Source of the DNA: Ideonella aquatica
GTDB lineage: Bacteria > Pseudomonadota > Gammaproteobacteria > Burkholderiales > Burkholderiaceae_C
Assembly: GCF_018069755.1 (NCBI RefSeq)
Contig: NZ_JAGQDE010000008.1
Span: forward strand, 124,001-188,000
DNA: 64,000 nt
Direction: 5' to 3'
Notes under the pieces: model-generated
Seen by the model: the letters and a program-made list of their open reading frames with translations, nothing else
Told to the model about the DNA's origin: nothing
Database searches by the model: none
Translations under genes and position numbers: made by a program
In this document: positions 40,307 through 50,145 of the stretch, piece after piece
Layout: each line of letters opens with the position of its first letter
Numbering within the stretch: position 1 is the stretch's first letter

Positions 40307-42609
40307 CAGAAAGCCGTTCCGATCTGAAACTGGAAGCGTTGGATTTTATCGCCACTGAAGGAGCGAATCGGTGTCCCCCAACTGAGCTTGAAGGGGCCGA
40401 CCGGCGACACCCAGCTCACGCCGATGCCGGCTGAGGCGCGCAGGTCGCGCAGCGACAGCGGCTGACCCAGGCGCCAGACGTTGCCGGCGTCGGCAAAGGC
40501 GAAGACGCGCAGCGACTTGTCGTTGCCGCTGCCGGGCACCGGCAGGTAGAGCTCGCTGTTGAGGTTCAGGCGCTTGGGGCCGCCGTCATAGGCGCCGGTG
40601 ATGTCGACGCTGCCGAAGGAGCCCTGGTCGAACACCCGCACCGAGCCCAGGCCGCCGCCATAGAAGTTCTTGAACAGCGGATAAGGCTTGCCGCGCAGGC
40701 CGTAGCCCAGGCCGAGCTCGCCATTGAGGCCCAGCGTCAGCTTGTTGGTGAGCGCGAAGTACTGCTGGTACTGGCCGTTCAGGCGCGCATAGGTGACGTC
40801 ACCGAGCAGGCTGATGTCGACGTTGACGCGCTGGAAACGACCCTTGGTGGGCACCATCGGGTTGTCGCGCTCCTCGCGCGCCCAGCCGATGGTCAGCGGG
40901 AACGAGGTGGAGTAGGCGCCGAAGGTCGAGCGGTAGGTGTAGTAGCTGTTGGGCACGCCTGACGAGGTGCCGATGATGGTCTGCTCGACGCCCAGGCCGA
41001 AGAAGACCGTGTCGTACTCGGTGAAGGGCACGCCGAAACGCACCGCCATGCCCGGCGTGGCCAGTTGATAGGCATCGCCCAGGCTGTTGAGCGGCTTGGA
41101 GGTGCGGTAGTACAGGTCCACCGCGCGCGAGACGCCGTCATCCGTGAAGTACGGATCGACCGTGCTGATCAGCAGGTTGCGCTGCGACTTGCTGGTGTTG
41201 ACGTCCACGCCCAGGTAGTTGCCCGAGCCCAGGATGTTCTCCTTGCGCACCGAGGCCGACAGCGAGAGCTTGTCGTACTGCGAGAAGCCCGCCGCCAGCT
41301 GCAGCGTGCCGGTCTGCTTCTCGGTGACATTGACCACCAGGTCGACCTGGTCGGGTGCGCCGGGCACTTCGTTGGTGTCGATCGTGACTTCATCGAAGAA
41401 GCCCAGACGCTCGACCCGGTCGCGCGAGAGCTTGATCTTGGCGCCGTCGTACCAGGCCGATTCGAACTGGCGGAACTCGCGGCGAATGACCTCGTCGCGC
41501 GTGACGGTGTTGCCGGCGACATTGACGCGGCGCACATACACGCGCTGCCCGGGCTGGCCCTGGAAGACGACCACCACCTGGCCGGTCTTGCGGTCGATTT
41601 CGGTGCGGGGCTCGATTCGCGCAAAAGCGTATCCGTAGGTGGCGTAGAGCTCGCTGAAGGCCTTGACCGTGGCCGTGACTTCTTCGCCGCGGTAGTTCTG
41701 GCCCGGGCGCACCTGGATCTGGTCGCGGAAGTCGCCGTCGCGGCCCAGGAACTCGCCATCCAGCTTGATGCCGGTCACCACGTAGGGCTGGCCCTCGTCG
41801 ACGGTGATCGTGATCGAGATGTCCTGCTTGTCCGGCGAGATCGTGACCTGGGTCGACTTGATGTCAAACTCAAGGTAGCCGCGGTTCAGGTAGTAGGAGC
41901 GGATCTTCTCGAGGTCGGCGTTGAGCTTGGTGCGGGCGTAGCGGTCCGACTTGGTGTACCAGGTGAGCCAGCCACCGGTGGTCAGGTCGAGCAGGTCCAG
42001 CAGCGTGGACTCGGACACCGCCTGCGAGCCCAGGATGCGGATCTCGCGGATCTTGGCGATATCGCCTTCAGTGACGGTGAAGGCGATGTTGACGCGGTTG
42101 CGCTCGATCGGCGTGACCGTGGTGGTGACCTCGGCACCGTAGAAACTCTTGCTGAGGTACTGGCGCTTGATCTCCTGCTCGGCGCGGTCGATCACGGCCT
42201 TGTCAAAGGGCTGGCCTTCACCGATGCCGTTGTCCTTCAGCGCCTTGGCCAGGGTGTCCTTGTCGAACTCCTTGAGGCCGCTGAAGCTGACCGTGGCGAT
42301 CAGCGATCGCTCATCGACCACCACCACCACGACCTTGCCGTCGACATCCAGGCGCACGTCCTTGAACAGGCCGGTGGCGAACAGCGCACGCAGTGCCGCC
42401 GAGCCCTTGTCGTCGTTGTAACTGTCGCCCACACGGAAAGGCAGCGCATTGAACACACTGCCGGGATCGCCGCGCTGCAGACCCTCGATGCGGATGTCTT
42501 CAATCTGGAAGGGCTCGACAGCCCAGGCGGGCGCCACGATGGCGGCAAGCGCCATGGTCACACCAGCCGGCACCGGGCGCAGCCGGCTCGTCAGGAAAGG
42601 AAATGGCAT
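40306..42609 (-). CDS. bamA: Outer membrane protein assembly factor BamA
   Basis: The 767-residue product is the central Omp85 insertase. After a signal peptide ending near APAWA come five POTRA domains (first one FQIEDIRIEGLQRGDPGSVF) and a C-terminal 16-strand barrel ending in a terminal Phe (FQFQIGTAF). ATG 42609 is chosen over an in-frame TTG at 42621. The loop-6 motif, usually V-R-G-F/Y, reads V657-R658-V659-F660 here: the arginine is kept but the glycine is replaced by valine, and the codons support this reading. It follows rseP by 8 nt and precedes skp. Confidence 0.97.
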   Translation of the reverse strand: MPFPFLTSRLRPVPAGVTMALAAIVAPAWAVEPFQIEDIRIEGLQRGDPGSVFNALPFRVGDSYNDDKGSAALRALFATGLFKDVRLDVDGKVVVVVVDERSLIATVSFSGLKEFDKDTLAKALKDNGIGEGQPFDKAVIDRAEQEIKRQYLSKSFYGAEVTTTVTPIERNRVNIAFTVTEGDIAKIREIRILGSQAVSESTLLDLLDLTTGGWLTWYTKSDRYARTKLNADLEKIRSYYLNRGYLEFDIKSTQVTISPDKQDISITITVDEGQPYVVTGIKLDGEFLGRDGDFRDQIQVRPGQNYRGEEVTATVKAFSELYATYGYAFARIEPRTEIDRKTGQVVVVFQGQPGQRVYVRRVNVAGNTVTRDEVIRREFRQFESAWYDGAKIKLSRDRVERLGFFDEVTIDTNEVPGAPDQVDLVVNVTEKQTGTLQLAAGFSQYDKLSLSASVRKENILGSGNYLGVDVNTSKSQRNLLISTVDPYFTDDGVSRAVDLYYRTSKPLNSLGDAYQLATPGMAVRFGVPFTEYDTVFFGLGVEQTIIGTSSGVPNSYYTYRSTFGAYSTSFPLTIGWAREERDNPMVPTKGRFQRVNVDISLLGDVTYARLNGQYQQYFALTNKLTLGLNGELGLGYGLRGKPYPLFKNFYGGGLGSVRVFDQGSFGSVDITGAYDGGPKRLNLNSELYLPVPGSGNDKSLRVFAFADAGNVWRLGQPLSLRDLRASAGIGVSWVSPVGPFKLSWGTPIRSFSGDKIQRFQFQIGTAF

Positions 42610-42617
42610 CGGAGGAG

Positions 42618-43970
42618 TCAATGCAGGCCCAGCAAGCGGGCCACGTCGTTGGACAGGGCGATAGACATCATCAGCAGGAGCACCACGGCGCCGCCTCGCT
42701 GCAGCCTGCGCAACCAGACATCCGTGACCGGGCGACCGGTCAGGCCCTCGAAAAGATAATATATCAGGTGGCCGCCATCCAGGATCGGCAGCGGCAGCAG
42801 GTTCAGCACACCCAGGCCCACGCTGACGTTGGCCAGGAAGATCAGGAACTCGGTCAGGCCCACGCGCGCCGTCTGGCCCGCGTAGTCGGCAATCGTCAGC
42901 GGACCGCTCAGGTTCTTGACCGAGGCCTCGCCGATCAGCATGCGCCCCAGCATCTTCAAGCTCAGCTGAGCGGTTTCCAGCACCTGGCGCACGCCGCGCA
43001 CCGCGCCGTCCACCAGGCCCAGCCGGACGGTCAGCATCTGCGGCGGCTCACCGATGTAGGCGTCGACGCGGCCGAAGGTCTGGCCGCCCTCTTCCACCCG
43101 CCGTGGCTGCACCTCGAGCTGCATCACCACGCCGCTGCGGTCGATGGTCCAGCGCATGGCCTGGCCGGCGCCCTGGCGAATGCGCTCGCGCAGTGCGGCG
43201 GCGTCGGCCACCGACACCTCGTCCACCCGCAGCACGCGGTCACCCTGGCGCAGTCCGGCCTGCTCCGCCGGACCGCCGGCCACCAGGGTACCCATCACCG
43301 GATCGGTCCAGGGGCCGGGCAGGCCGATCTGGCGCCAGGTGGCGGCGTCCAGGTCATGGCCCTCGAGGCGGTCCAGGGCCAGCGTCAACTGGCGCCGATG
43401 GTTGCCTCGCTCGTCGGTCACCTCCAGCTGCAGCGGTCGGTGCTCGGCGGCGGCCTGGGTGATGCGCCAGCGCAGGTCGGTGAGCGAGCGGATCTCCAGA
43501 CGCTCGTCATCGTCAATGACGGCATCAACGCGGTCGCCCGGCAGCAGGCCCGCCTGGGCCGCCAGGCCGCCCACGGGTGGCGTGGCCAGGTGGGCGGCGG
43601 GCTCGCGCACGCCAATCCAGTGCGTGGCGGTGAAGAGCAGCGCCGCCAGCAGCAAATTGGCCAGTGGTCCGGCCGCGACGATGGCCACGCGCGAGCGCAG
43701 TGGCTGTTGGTCGAAGGCCTGGGCGCGCCAGGCCTCGGGCACCGGGCCCTCGCGCGAGTCCAGCATGCGCACATAGCCGCCCAGGGGCAGCAGCGACAGC
43801 GTGTACTCGGTGGACGCGGCGTCGCGCTGGCGGCGCCAGACCACGCGGCCAAAGCCGATGGAAAAGCGCAGCACCCGCACGCCACACCAGCGGGCGACCT
43901 GGAAGTGGCCCCACTCATGGACGGCAATCAGCACGCCCAGCGTGACGAGAAAGGCCAGAACCGTGGTCAT
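42618..43970 (-). CDS. rseP: Site-2 intramembrane zinc metalloprotease RseP
   Basis: The 450-residue inner-membrane protease cleaves anti-sigma factors such as RseA in the envelope stress pathway. The zinc motif HEWGH is in the first helix (near residues 18-22). LSLLPLGGYVRML follows, two PDZ domains lie in the middle, and the second metal ligand is in LPLPILDGGHLIYYL. Four membrane helices are predicted. The placement between dxr and bamA is conserved and links outer-membrane assembly to its stress response. Confidence 0.96.
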   Translation of the reverse strand: MTTVLAFLVTLGVLIAVHEWGHFQVARWCGVRVLRFSIGFGRVVWRRQRDAASTEYTLSLLPLGGYVRMLDSREGPVPEAWRAQAFDQQPLRSRVAIVAAGPLANLLLAALLFTATHWIGVREPAAHLATPPVGGLAAQAGLLPGDRVDAVIDDDERLEIRSLTDLRWRITQAAAEHRPLQLEVTDERGNHRRQLTLALDRLEGHDLDAATWRQIGLPGPWTDPVMGTLVAGGPAEQAGLRQGDRVLRVDEVSVADAAALRERIRQGAGQAMRWTIDRSGVVMQLEVQPRRVEEGGQTFGRVDAYIGEPPQMLTVRLGLVDGAVRGVRQVLETAQLSLKMLGRMLIGEASVKNLSGPLTIADYAGQTARVGLTEFLIFLANVSVGLGVLNLLPLPILDGGHLIYYLFEGLTGRPVTDVWLRRLQRGGAVVLLLMMSIALSNDVARLLGLH

Positions 43971-43977
43971 CGACAGG

Positions 43978-45165
43978 TCAGAGCGCCGCCGCGGCGATCA
44001 GTTCCCGCGCCGCCCGGCGGGCGCGCTGGTCCAGCGCCAGCAGTTCCTCGACCGAGGCCTGCGCCGGCAGCGCCGGGATCACGCGCTCCAGCGTGCCCTG
44101 GTTGATGCGGTGGATGCCGTCAAAGGCCAGGCGCCGCTCCAGGAAGGCCGCCACGGCCTCCTCGTTGGCGGCGTTCAGCACGGCCGTGCTGCCCTCGGGG
44201 GCACGCAGCGCGTCCCAGGCCAGAAACAGGCCCGGGAAACGCTCGGGGCTGGGGGCCTCGAACTCCAGCGCGCGCAGCGACAGCAGATCCAGCGCCGAGG
44301 CACCTGATTCGATGCGCTCCGGGAAGGACAGGCCGTAGGCGATCGGCACGCGCATGTCGGGGGTGCCCAGCTGCGCCAGCACCGACTGGTCGCGGCACAC
44401 CACCATCGAGTGGATGATGCTTTGCGGATGGATCACCACGCGGATCTGCTCGGGCGTCAGGTCGAACAGCCAGCGCGCCTCGATCACCTCGAGGGCCTTG
44501 TTCATCATCGTCGCCGAGTCGACCGAGATCTTGCGGCCCATCACCCAGTTCGGATGGGCGCAGGCCTCCTCGGGCGTGACCTGGGCCAGGGTGGCACGGT
44601 CGCGCTGGCGGAACGGGCCACCCGAGGCGGTCAGCACGATGTGGTCGATGCGCTGCGCCCAGACCGTGCGGTCCTGCGGCAGGCACTGGAAGATGGCGGA
44701 GTGCTCGGAGTCGATCGGCAGCAGCGTGGCGCCGCCCTGAGCCACCGCCGCCATGAAGGCCGCGCCGCCCACGACCAGGGCTTCCTTGTTGGCCAGCAGC
44801 AGGCGCTTGCCGGCGCGGGCCGCCGCCATGCAAGGCGGCAATCCGGCGGCGCCGACGATGGCGGCCATCACCGCATCCACTTCCGGATGCTCAGCCAGCT
44901 CGACCAGCGCCTGCGGGCCGTCGAGCACCTCGGTGCGGCTGCCGGCCTCGCGCAGGCGGCGGCGAAGCTCGGCCGCGGCCGCGGTGTCCGACATGGCCGC
45001 ATAGCGCGGTGTCACCTGCAGGCACTGCGCCAGCAGCTCGTCCACGCGCGCATGGCCGGTCAGCGCGAAGGCCTCGAAGCGATCGGGGTGGCGGGCCACC
45101 ACATCCAGCGTGTTGGTGCCGATCGAGCCGGTGGCGCCGAGGATGCAGAGCTGGAGTCGGTTCAT
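43978..45165 (-). CDS. dxr: 1-deoxy-D-xylulose-5-phosphate reductoisomerase
   Basis: The 395-residue enzyme makes 2-C-methyl-D-erythritol 4-phosphate in the non-mevalonate isoprenoid pathway. The NADPH site is [17 protein letters not shown] at the N-terminus. [31 protein letters not shown] and [21 protein letters not shown] are the metal and substrate segments. The isoprenoids feed the undecaprenyl synthase UppS encoded upstream. ATG 45165 is the natural start; a much longer open frame upstream overlaps cdsA and is not homologous. Confidence 0.97.
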   Translation of the reverse strand: MNRLQLCILGATGSIGTNTLDVVARHPDRFEAFALTGHARVDELLAQCLQVTPRYAAMSDTAAAAELRRRLREAGSRTEVLDGPQALVELAEHPEVDAVMAAIVGAAGLPPCMAAARAGKRLLLANKEALVVGGAAFMAAVAQGGATLLPIDSEHSAIFQCLPQDRTVWAQRIDHIVLTASGGPFRQRDRATLAQVTPEEACAHPNWVMGRKISVDSATMMNKALEVIEARWLFDLTPEQIRVVIHPQSIIHSMVVCRDQSVLAQLGTPDMRVPIAYGLSFPERIESGASALDLLSLRALEFEAPSPERFPGLFLAWDALRAPEGSTAVLNAANEEAVAAFLERRLAFDGIHRINQGTLERVIPALPAQASVEELLALDQRARRAARELIAAAAL

Positions 45166-45179
45166 CGGGGGATCCTCGT

Positions 45180-46022
45180 TCAGGGCACCAGCGAGGCCAG
45201 GGCCATCGCGGCGGGCAGCGTGGGCAGCAGCGCATCGACGCGGTCGAGCACACCGCCATGGCCGGGCAGCAGGCGGCTGGAGTCCTTGGCCCCCACCGCG
45301 CGCTTGGCCAGCGACTCGATCAGGTCGCCCATCACACTGAGCGCGCACAGGAAGATGATGCCCAGCACCAGACCGGGCCAGCCCAGGCGCTGCTGGATGA
45401 TGGCAAAGATGCTGGGCGCCTCGCCGGCCTGTGTCGGCGACAGCATGATCCAGCCCGCCGCCAGCAGCGCCACGCCAGCCATGCCCGACCAGACGCCCTC
45501 CCAGCTCTTGCCCGGGCTGATCGCCGGCGCCAGCTTGCGCCGGCCAAAGCGCCGCCCGCCGAAGTAGGCGGCAATGTCGGCCATCCACACCACGCAGAAC
45601 ACCGACAGCAGAAACTCCAGGCCGCGCGCCTTGCCCGCGGCCAGCGCCAGCCAGGCGGCACACAGCACAAGCACGCCAATCACCAGACGCAGGCCCGCCG
45701 ACAGCTGCGGCCAGGCGCTGGGTCCCTTGGCCAGCGCCAGCGAGCCACCCAGCACCCAGCAGGCCGTGGTCAGCCACCACACGGCGGGCGGCACCTGCTG
45801 CACCAGGCCCTGCGCCCAGGCCAGGGCGCACAGCGCCGCCACCAGCGCGCCCAGACCCAGCGATGCGCCGAAGCCCAGACCATTGAGACGGCCCCACTCC
45901 CAGCCGCCGGCACCAATCAGCACCAGGGTCAGCGTGGCGAAGGGCCAGGTGGCGGGCACCAGCAGGGCGGGCAGCAGCAGCGCCAGCAGCACCAGCGCCG
46001 TGATCACGCGTTGCAACAGCAT
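45180..46022 (-). CDS. cdsA: Phosphatidate cytidylyltransferase
   Basis: The 280-residue inner-membrane enzyme makes CDP-diacylglycerol from phosphatidate and CTP. About eight hydrophobic helices are visible, beginning [21 protein letters not shown]. The C-terminal family signature [21 protein letters not shown] contains the K-D and H-G-G residues needed for metal and CTP. ATG 46022 starts directly at the first helix. It lies between uppS and dxr, as usual in the order. Confidence 0.96.
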   Translation of the reverse strand: MLLQRVITALVLLALLLPALLVPATWPFATLTLVLIGAGGWEWGRLNGLGFGASLGLGALVAALCALAWAQGLVQQVPPAVWWLTTACWVLGGSLALAKGPSAWPQLSAGLRLVIGVLVLCAAWLALAAGKARGLEFLLSVFCVVWMADIAAYFGGRRFGRRKLAPAISPGKSWEGVWSGMAGVALLAAGWIMLSPTQAGEAPSIFAIIQQRLGWPGLVLGIIFLCALSVMGDLIESLAKRAVGAKDSSRLLPGHGGVLDRVDALLPTLPAAMALASLVP

Positions 46023-46035
46023 GGAGGGGCGCCGG

Positions 46036-46767
46036 TCAGGCGATCGAGGACGCGGAGCCGGTGGTCTTGACACCGCCAAAACGGCGGTCTCGACCGGCAT
46101 AGGCCGCCAGCGCGCGGTCGACTTCGCGTTCATCGAAATCGGGCCACAGGCAGTCGGAGAAATGGAATTCGGCGTAGGCAATCTGCCACAGCAGGTAGTT
46201 GCTCACGCGCAGCTCGCCGCCGGTGCGGATGAACAGATCCGGGTCGGGCGCGTAGGCCAGCGACATGCGGGCCGACAGCGCCTCTTCGGTGAGTTGCTCG
46301 GGTGACAGCCCCTCGGCCATCGCGCGGCGCGCGGCCTGCACGATGTCCCAGCGGCCGCCGTAGTTGAAGCAGACGGTCAGCACCAGGCCCGTGTTGGCGG
46401 CGGTGTCGGCCTCGGACTGGTTCCAGGCGGCGCGCACTTTCTCGGACACCGCACTGCGGTCGCCGACGATGCGCACCCGCACGCCCTGGCTGGCCAGCTT
46501 GCCCAGGTACTTGGCCACGCCCACCAGCACCAGGTTCATCAGGCCGGAGACCTCGTCCTCGGGGCGCTTCCAGTTCTCGGACGAGAAGGCGTAGACAGTG
46601 AGGTACTCGACGCCGCGCTTCTGGCAGTGGTCGACCACCCGGATCAGCGCGTCCATGCCGGCCTTGTGGCCCACCACGCGCGGCATGAAGCGCTTCTTGG
46701 CCCAGCGGCCGTTGCCATCCATCACGATGGCCACATGCCGTGGGACGGCGCAGTCGTGCTCAGCCAC
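46036..46767 (-). CDS. uppS: Undecaprenyl diphosphate synthase (cis-prenyltransferase)
   Basis: The 243-residue enzyme extends farnesyl diphosphate with isopentenyl units to the C55 carrier for peptidoglycan and O-antigen. The catalytic Asp lies in VAIVMDGNGRWAKKR near residue 18. Further motifs are GHKAGMDALIRVV, TVYAFSSENWKRP, and RTGGELRVSNYLLWQ with FSDCLWPDF. GTG 46767 is the start by position, 1 nt after the frr stop; no ATG fits. Confidence 0.95.
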   Translation of the reverse strand: MAEHDCAVPRHVAIVMDGNGRWAKKRFMPRVVGHKAGMDALIRVVDHCQKRGVEYLTVYAFSSENWKRPEDEVSGLMNLVLVGVAKYLGKLASQGVRVRIVGDRSAVSEKVRAAWNQSEADTAANTGLVLTVCFNYGGRWDIVQAARRAMAEGLSPEQLTEEALSARMSLAYAPDPDLFIRTGGELRVSNYLLWQIAYAEFHFSDCLWPDFDEREVDRALAAYAGRDRRFGGVKTTGSASSIA

Positions 46768-46768
46768 G

Positions 46769-47329
46769 TCAGACAGCCAGGATGTCGGCTTCCTTGGCGT
46801 GGACCAGCTTGTCGATCTCGGCCACCACCTTGTCGGTCAGCTTCTGGACATCGTCCTGGGCGCGACGCTCGTCGTCCTCGGAGATCTCCTTGTCCTTCAG
46901 CAGCCTCTTCAGGTGGTCGTTGGCATCGCGGCGCAGGTTGCGCACCGCCACCTTGGCGTTCTCGCCCTCGTGGCGCACGACCTTGGTCAGCTCCTTGCGG
47001 CGCTCCTCGGTCAGCGCCGGCATCGGTACGCGCAGCAGGTCGCCCTGGGACGACGGGTTCAGGCCCAGGTCGGATTCGCGGATGGCCTTCTCGATCTTGG
47101 CGCCCATGCCCTTTTCCCAGGGCGTGACACTGATCGTGCGGGCGTCCAGCAGGCTGACGTTGGCGACCTGGCTGATCGGCACCATCGAGCCGTAGTAGTC
47201 CACATGGACCTGGTCCAGGATGCCCGGGTGGGCGCGACCGGTGCGGACCTTCTGCAGGTCGCTCTTGAGCGCCTCGATGGACTTGGCCATCTTGGACTCG
47301 GCGTTCTTCTTGATGTCGGCAATCGTCAT
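46769..47329 (-). CDS. frr: Ribosome recycling factor
   Basis: The 186-residue product splits post-termination ribosomes with EF-G. It has the three-helix bundle and small beta domain of [48 protein letters not shown] and [23 protein letters not shown]. The length matches the family (185). It starts 11 nt after the pyrH stop. Confidence 0.98.
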   Translation of the reverse strand: MTIADIKKNAESKMAKSIEALKSDLQKVRTGRAHPGILDQVHVDYYGSMVPISQVANVSLLDARTISVTPWEKGMGAKIEKAIRESDLGLNPSSQGDLLRVPMPALTEERRKELTKVVRHEGENAKVAVRNLRRDANDHLKRLLKDKEISEDDERRAQDDVQKLTDKVVAEIDKLVHAKEADILAV

Positions 47330-47340
47330 GGTCGTGATCC

Positions 47341-48051
47341 TCAGACGTGAACCAGCGTGCCCTCGTCCTCGCCCTGCACCACGCGCTTGAGCGCGCCGGG
47401 CTTGAAGATCGAGAACACCTTGATCGGCAGCTTCTGGTCGCGGCACAGGGCGAACGCGGTGGCGTCCAGCACCTGCAGGTTCTTCGCGATCGCCTCGTCG
47501 AAGCTGATGTTGGTGTAGCGCGTGGCGCTGGGGTCCTTCTTGGGGTCGGCAGTGTAGACGCCGTCGACCTTGGTGGCCTTGAGCACCACCTGGGCACCGA
47601 TCTCGGCGCCGCGCAGCGCGGCCGCGGTGTCGGTGGTGAAGAAGGGGTTGCCGGTGCCGGCGGCGAAGATCACCACCTTGCCTTCTTCCAGGTACTGCAG
47701 CGCCTTCGGGCGGACATAGGGCTCGACCACCTGCTCGATCGAGATGGCCGACATGACGCGCGCGGTCATGCCCTCCAGGCGCATCGTGTCGGCCAGGGCC
47801 AGCGAGTTCATCACCGTGGCCAGCATGCCCATGTAGTCGGCGGTGGCGCGGTCCATGCCCACCGAGCCGCCGGCCACGCCGCGGAAGATGTTGCCGCCGC
47901 CGATCACCACCGCCACCTCGCAGCCCAGCTGGGTCACCTCCTGCACTTCGCGCACCATGCGCACGATGGTGGCGCGGTTGATGCCGTAGGCGTCATCGCC
48001 CATCAGGGCCTCGCCGGAGAGTTTCAGCAGGATACGCTTGTAGGCGGGCAT
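47341..48051 (-). CDS. pyrH: Uridylate kinase
   Basis: The 236-residue hexameric kinase phosphorylates UMP to UDP and is regulated by GTP and UTP. Motifs include [29 protein letters not shown], and [34 protein letters not shown]. The order rpsB-tsf-pyrH-frr is conserved in most bacteria. ATG 48051 ([16 protein letters not shown]) is the canonical start. Confidence 0.98.
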   Translation of the reverse strand: MPAYKRILLKLSGEALMGDDAYGINRATIVRMVREVQEVTQLGCEVAVVIGGGNIFRGVAGGSVGMDRATADYMGMLATVMNSLALADTMRLEGMTARVMSAISIEQVVEPYVRPKALQYLEEGKVVIFAAGTGNPFFTTDTAAALRGAEIGAQVVLKATKVDGVYTADPKKDPSATRYTNISFDEAIAKNLQVLDATAFALCRDQKLPIKVFSIFKPGALKRVVQGEDEGTLVHV

Positions 48052-48093
48052 GCAGGGGTGTCCTTGCAGGGTTCGGTGAACGTGGAAGTGTAA

Positions 48094-48124
48094 GCCGGGC
48101 ACCTCCTCGTGAGCGGTGCCCGGC
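48094..48124 (-). terminator. Hairpin between tsf and pyrH
   Basis: GCCGGGCACC (48094-48103) and GGTGCCCGGC (48115-48124) form a perfect 10-bp stem. In the direction of transcription it is followed by CTTACACTT, a poor U tract. It is probably a partial terminator or mRNA stabiliser between tsf and pyrH. Confidence 0.5.
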
Positions 48125-48133
48125 GGTGGCGCT

Positions 48134-49027
48134 TTACGCGCCCTTGGCAGCGGCGACCTGGGCGGCCACTTCGGCCGCGAAGTCGTCGACCTTCTTCTCG
48201 ATGCCTTCGCCGACCACGTACAGGGTGAAGCCCTTGACGGTGGTGTTGGCCGACTTCAGGTGGGCGGCGACGGTCTGCTTGCCGTCGGCGGCCTTGACGA
48301 AGACCTGGTCGAACAGCGAGACCTCCTTCAGGTACTTCTGCACCGAGCCGTCAACCATCTTGGCGACGATCTCGGCCGGCTTGCCGGACTCGGCGGCCTT
48401 GGCAGCAGCCACCGAGCGCTCACGCTCGATCAGCTCGGCCGGCACGTCGGCCGAGGTCAGCGCCACCGGCTTCATCGCGGCGACGTGCATGGCGACGTCC
48501 TTGGCGGCGACGGCGTCACCGTCGAACTCCACCACCACGCCGATGCGGGTGCCATGCAGGTAGCCAGCCAGCGCGCTGCCCTCGAAGCGCTTGAAGCGGC
48601 GGAAGGACATGTTCTCGCCGATCTTGCCGACCAGGCCCTTGCGCACGTCCTCTAGCGTGGGGCCGAAGCCGTCTTGCTCGTAGGCCAGCGCGCCCAGTGC
48701 CGCGACGTCGGCCGGGTTGTGCTGGGCGATCAGCTTGGCAGCACCCTGCGCCAGGGCCAGGAAGCTGTCGTTCTTGGTGACGAAGTCGGTCTCGCAGTTG
48801 ACCTCGATCATGGCGCCCACGCTGCCGTCGATCGCCGAAGCGACCACGCCCTCGGCGGTGACGCGCGAAGCGGCCTTGCCGGCCTTGGTGCCCAGCTTGA
48901 CGCGCAGGATTTCCTCGGCCTTGACCATGTCGCCTTCGGCTTCGGTCAGCGCCTTCTTGCACTCCATCATCGGGGCGTCGGTCTTGGCGCGCAGTTCGGC
49001 AACCATGCCGGCGGTGATAGCAGCCAT
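48134..49027 (-). CDS. tsf: Elongation factor Ts
   Basis: The 297-residue product recycles EF-Tu by nucleotide exchange. The N-terminal domain [32 protein letters not shown] and the core [12 protein letters not shown] are diagnostic. The coiled-coil and C-terminal dimer domain follow ([36 protein letters not shown]). GGAG precedes ATG 49027. A terminator-like hairpin separates it from rpsB. Confidence 0.98.
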   Translation of the reverse strand: MAAITAGMVAELRAKTDAPMMECKKALTEAEGDMVKAEEILRVKLGTKAGKAASRVTAEGVVASAIDGSVGAMIEVNCETDFVTKNDSFLALAQGAAKLIAQHNPADVAALGALAYEQDGFGPTLEDVRKGLVGKIGENMSFRRFKRFEGSALAGYLHGTRIGVVVEFDGDAVAAKDVAMHVAAMKPVALTSADVPAELIERERSVAAAKAAESGKPAEIVAKMVDGSVQKYLKEVSLFDQVFVKAADGKQTVAAHLKSANTTVKGFTLYVVGEGIEKKVDDFAAEVAAQVAAAKGA

Positions 49028-49100
49028 CGTGTTTTCTCCGTTGCTGGCGGCGGCGCTACGGGCGGCCGCCGCGGGTTGTGCTTGAGTGTTCAGGGGTGTG

Positions 49101-49122
49101 AAAAAGGGGCTGTGACAGCCCC
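49101..49122 (-). terminator. Intrinsic terminator/attenuator between rpsB and tsf
   Basis: On the minus strand GGGGCTG and CAGCCCC (49122-49116 and 49112-49106) form a 7-bp stem with a 3-nt loop, followed by TTTTT (49105-49101). It lies between rpsB and tsf and probably makes expression of rpsB exceed that of tsf. A second short palindrome (GGCGCCC/GGGCGCC, 49134-49149) lies just upstream of it. Confidence 0.75.
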
Positions 49123-49156
49123 TGCTTCACGACGGCGCCCGAGGGCGCCGGGAGCA

Positions 49157-49903
49157 TCAGGCCTGCTCGTTGACCTCGACGAATTCGTCGCCGTCGGCAG
49201 CCACGGCCTGCACCAGGTCGGTGGTGGCGTTGGCCTTGCCTTCCAGCACGGCGTCAGCCACGGCCTTGGCATACAGCGCCACGGCCTTGGCCGAGTCGTC
49301 GTTGCCGGGGATCACGTAGTCCACGCCGTCGGGCGAGTGGTTGGTGTCGACCACGCCGATCACGGGGATGCCCAGCTTCTGGGCTTCGGCCACGGCGATC
49401 TTGTGGAAGCCTACGTCGATCACGAAGATGGCGTCGGGCAGCGCGTTCATGTCCTGGATGCCGCCGATGTCCTTCTCGAGCTTGGCCAGCTCGCGGTCAA
49501 ACATCAGGGCTTCTTTCTTGATGCGCATTTCGGCGCCAGAGTCCTTCTGGGCCTGCATGTCCTTGAGCTTCTTCAGCGAGCCCTTGACCGTCTTGAAGTT
49601 GGTCAGCATGCCACCCAGCCAGCGCTGGTCCACGTAGGGCATGCCGGCGCGCTGGGCCTCGGCGGCCACCACTTCGCGCGCCTGGCGCTTGGTGCCGACG
49701 ATCAGGATCGTGCCGCGCTTGGCCGCCAGCTGGCGCACGAACTTCATGGCCTCTTCAAACTTGGGAAGCGTCTTCTCCAAGTTGATGATGTGGATCTTGT
49801 TGCGATGGCCGTAAATGAACGGGGCCATCTTGGGGTTCCAGAAGCGGGTTTGGTGGCCAAAGTGGACACCGGCTTCCAGCATTTCACGCATCGACACGGA
49901 CAT
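49157..49903 (-). CDS. rpsB: 30S ribosomal protein S2
   Basis: The 248-residue product has the S2 opening [32 protein letters not shown] and the signatures [31 protein letters not shown] and [30 protein letters not shown] precedes ATG 49903. It heads the rpsB-tsf-pyrH-frr series and has a leader of about 225 nt if the promoter at 50137-50145 is used. Confidence 0.98.
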   Translation of the reverse strand: MSVSMREMLEAGVHFGHQTRFWNPKMAPFIYGHRNKIHIINLEKTLPKFEEAMKFVRQLAAKRGTILIVGTKRQAREVVAAEAQRAGMPYVDQRWLGGMLTNFKTVKGSLKKLKDMQAQKDSGAEMRIKKEALMFDRELAKLEKDIGGIQDMNALPDAIFVIDVGFHKIAVAEAQKLGIPVIGVVDTNHSPDGVDYVIPGNDDSAKAVALYAKAVADAVLEGKANATTDLVQAVAADGDEFVEVNEQA

Positions 49904-50145
49904 AGGTCACTCCGAAGGTTGGGTCTAGAATCCCGACACGAATCGCTGCATGGGTTGACGCCTTGTCACACCTGCTTGCAGCGACACCTGGATGGGTCGG
50001 GTTCGCGAATCGGACCGCCCCGTCTGACGGCGAGGGGCGCATGCCCTTCACCACTCCCACGACGAGACTCTCGGCCCGGCTTGTCTGGACGCCGCGCGAT
50101 GCATCGCACCCCATGGTCCTCCAGATAAACCCGCAGAGTATAGCA
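49904..50145 (-). promoter_or_regulatory. Candidate rpsB promoter and leader
   Basis: On the minus strand TGC-TATACT (50145-50137) is an extended -10 with a 5 of 6 hexamer. Transcription from it would give a leader of about 225 nt before rpsB. S2 is commonly autoregulated through its leader; I could not identify a known S2-binding structure. The promoter overlaps the first codons of the divergent amidase gene if that gene starts at 50113. Confidence 0.5.

Noticed and set aside
43978-45897. Extended form of dxr starting inside cdsA
   Set aside because: Homology begins at ATG 45165; the upstream part is a shadow of cdsA.
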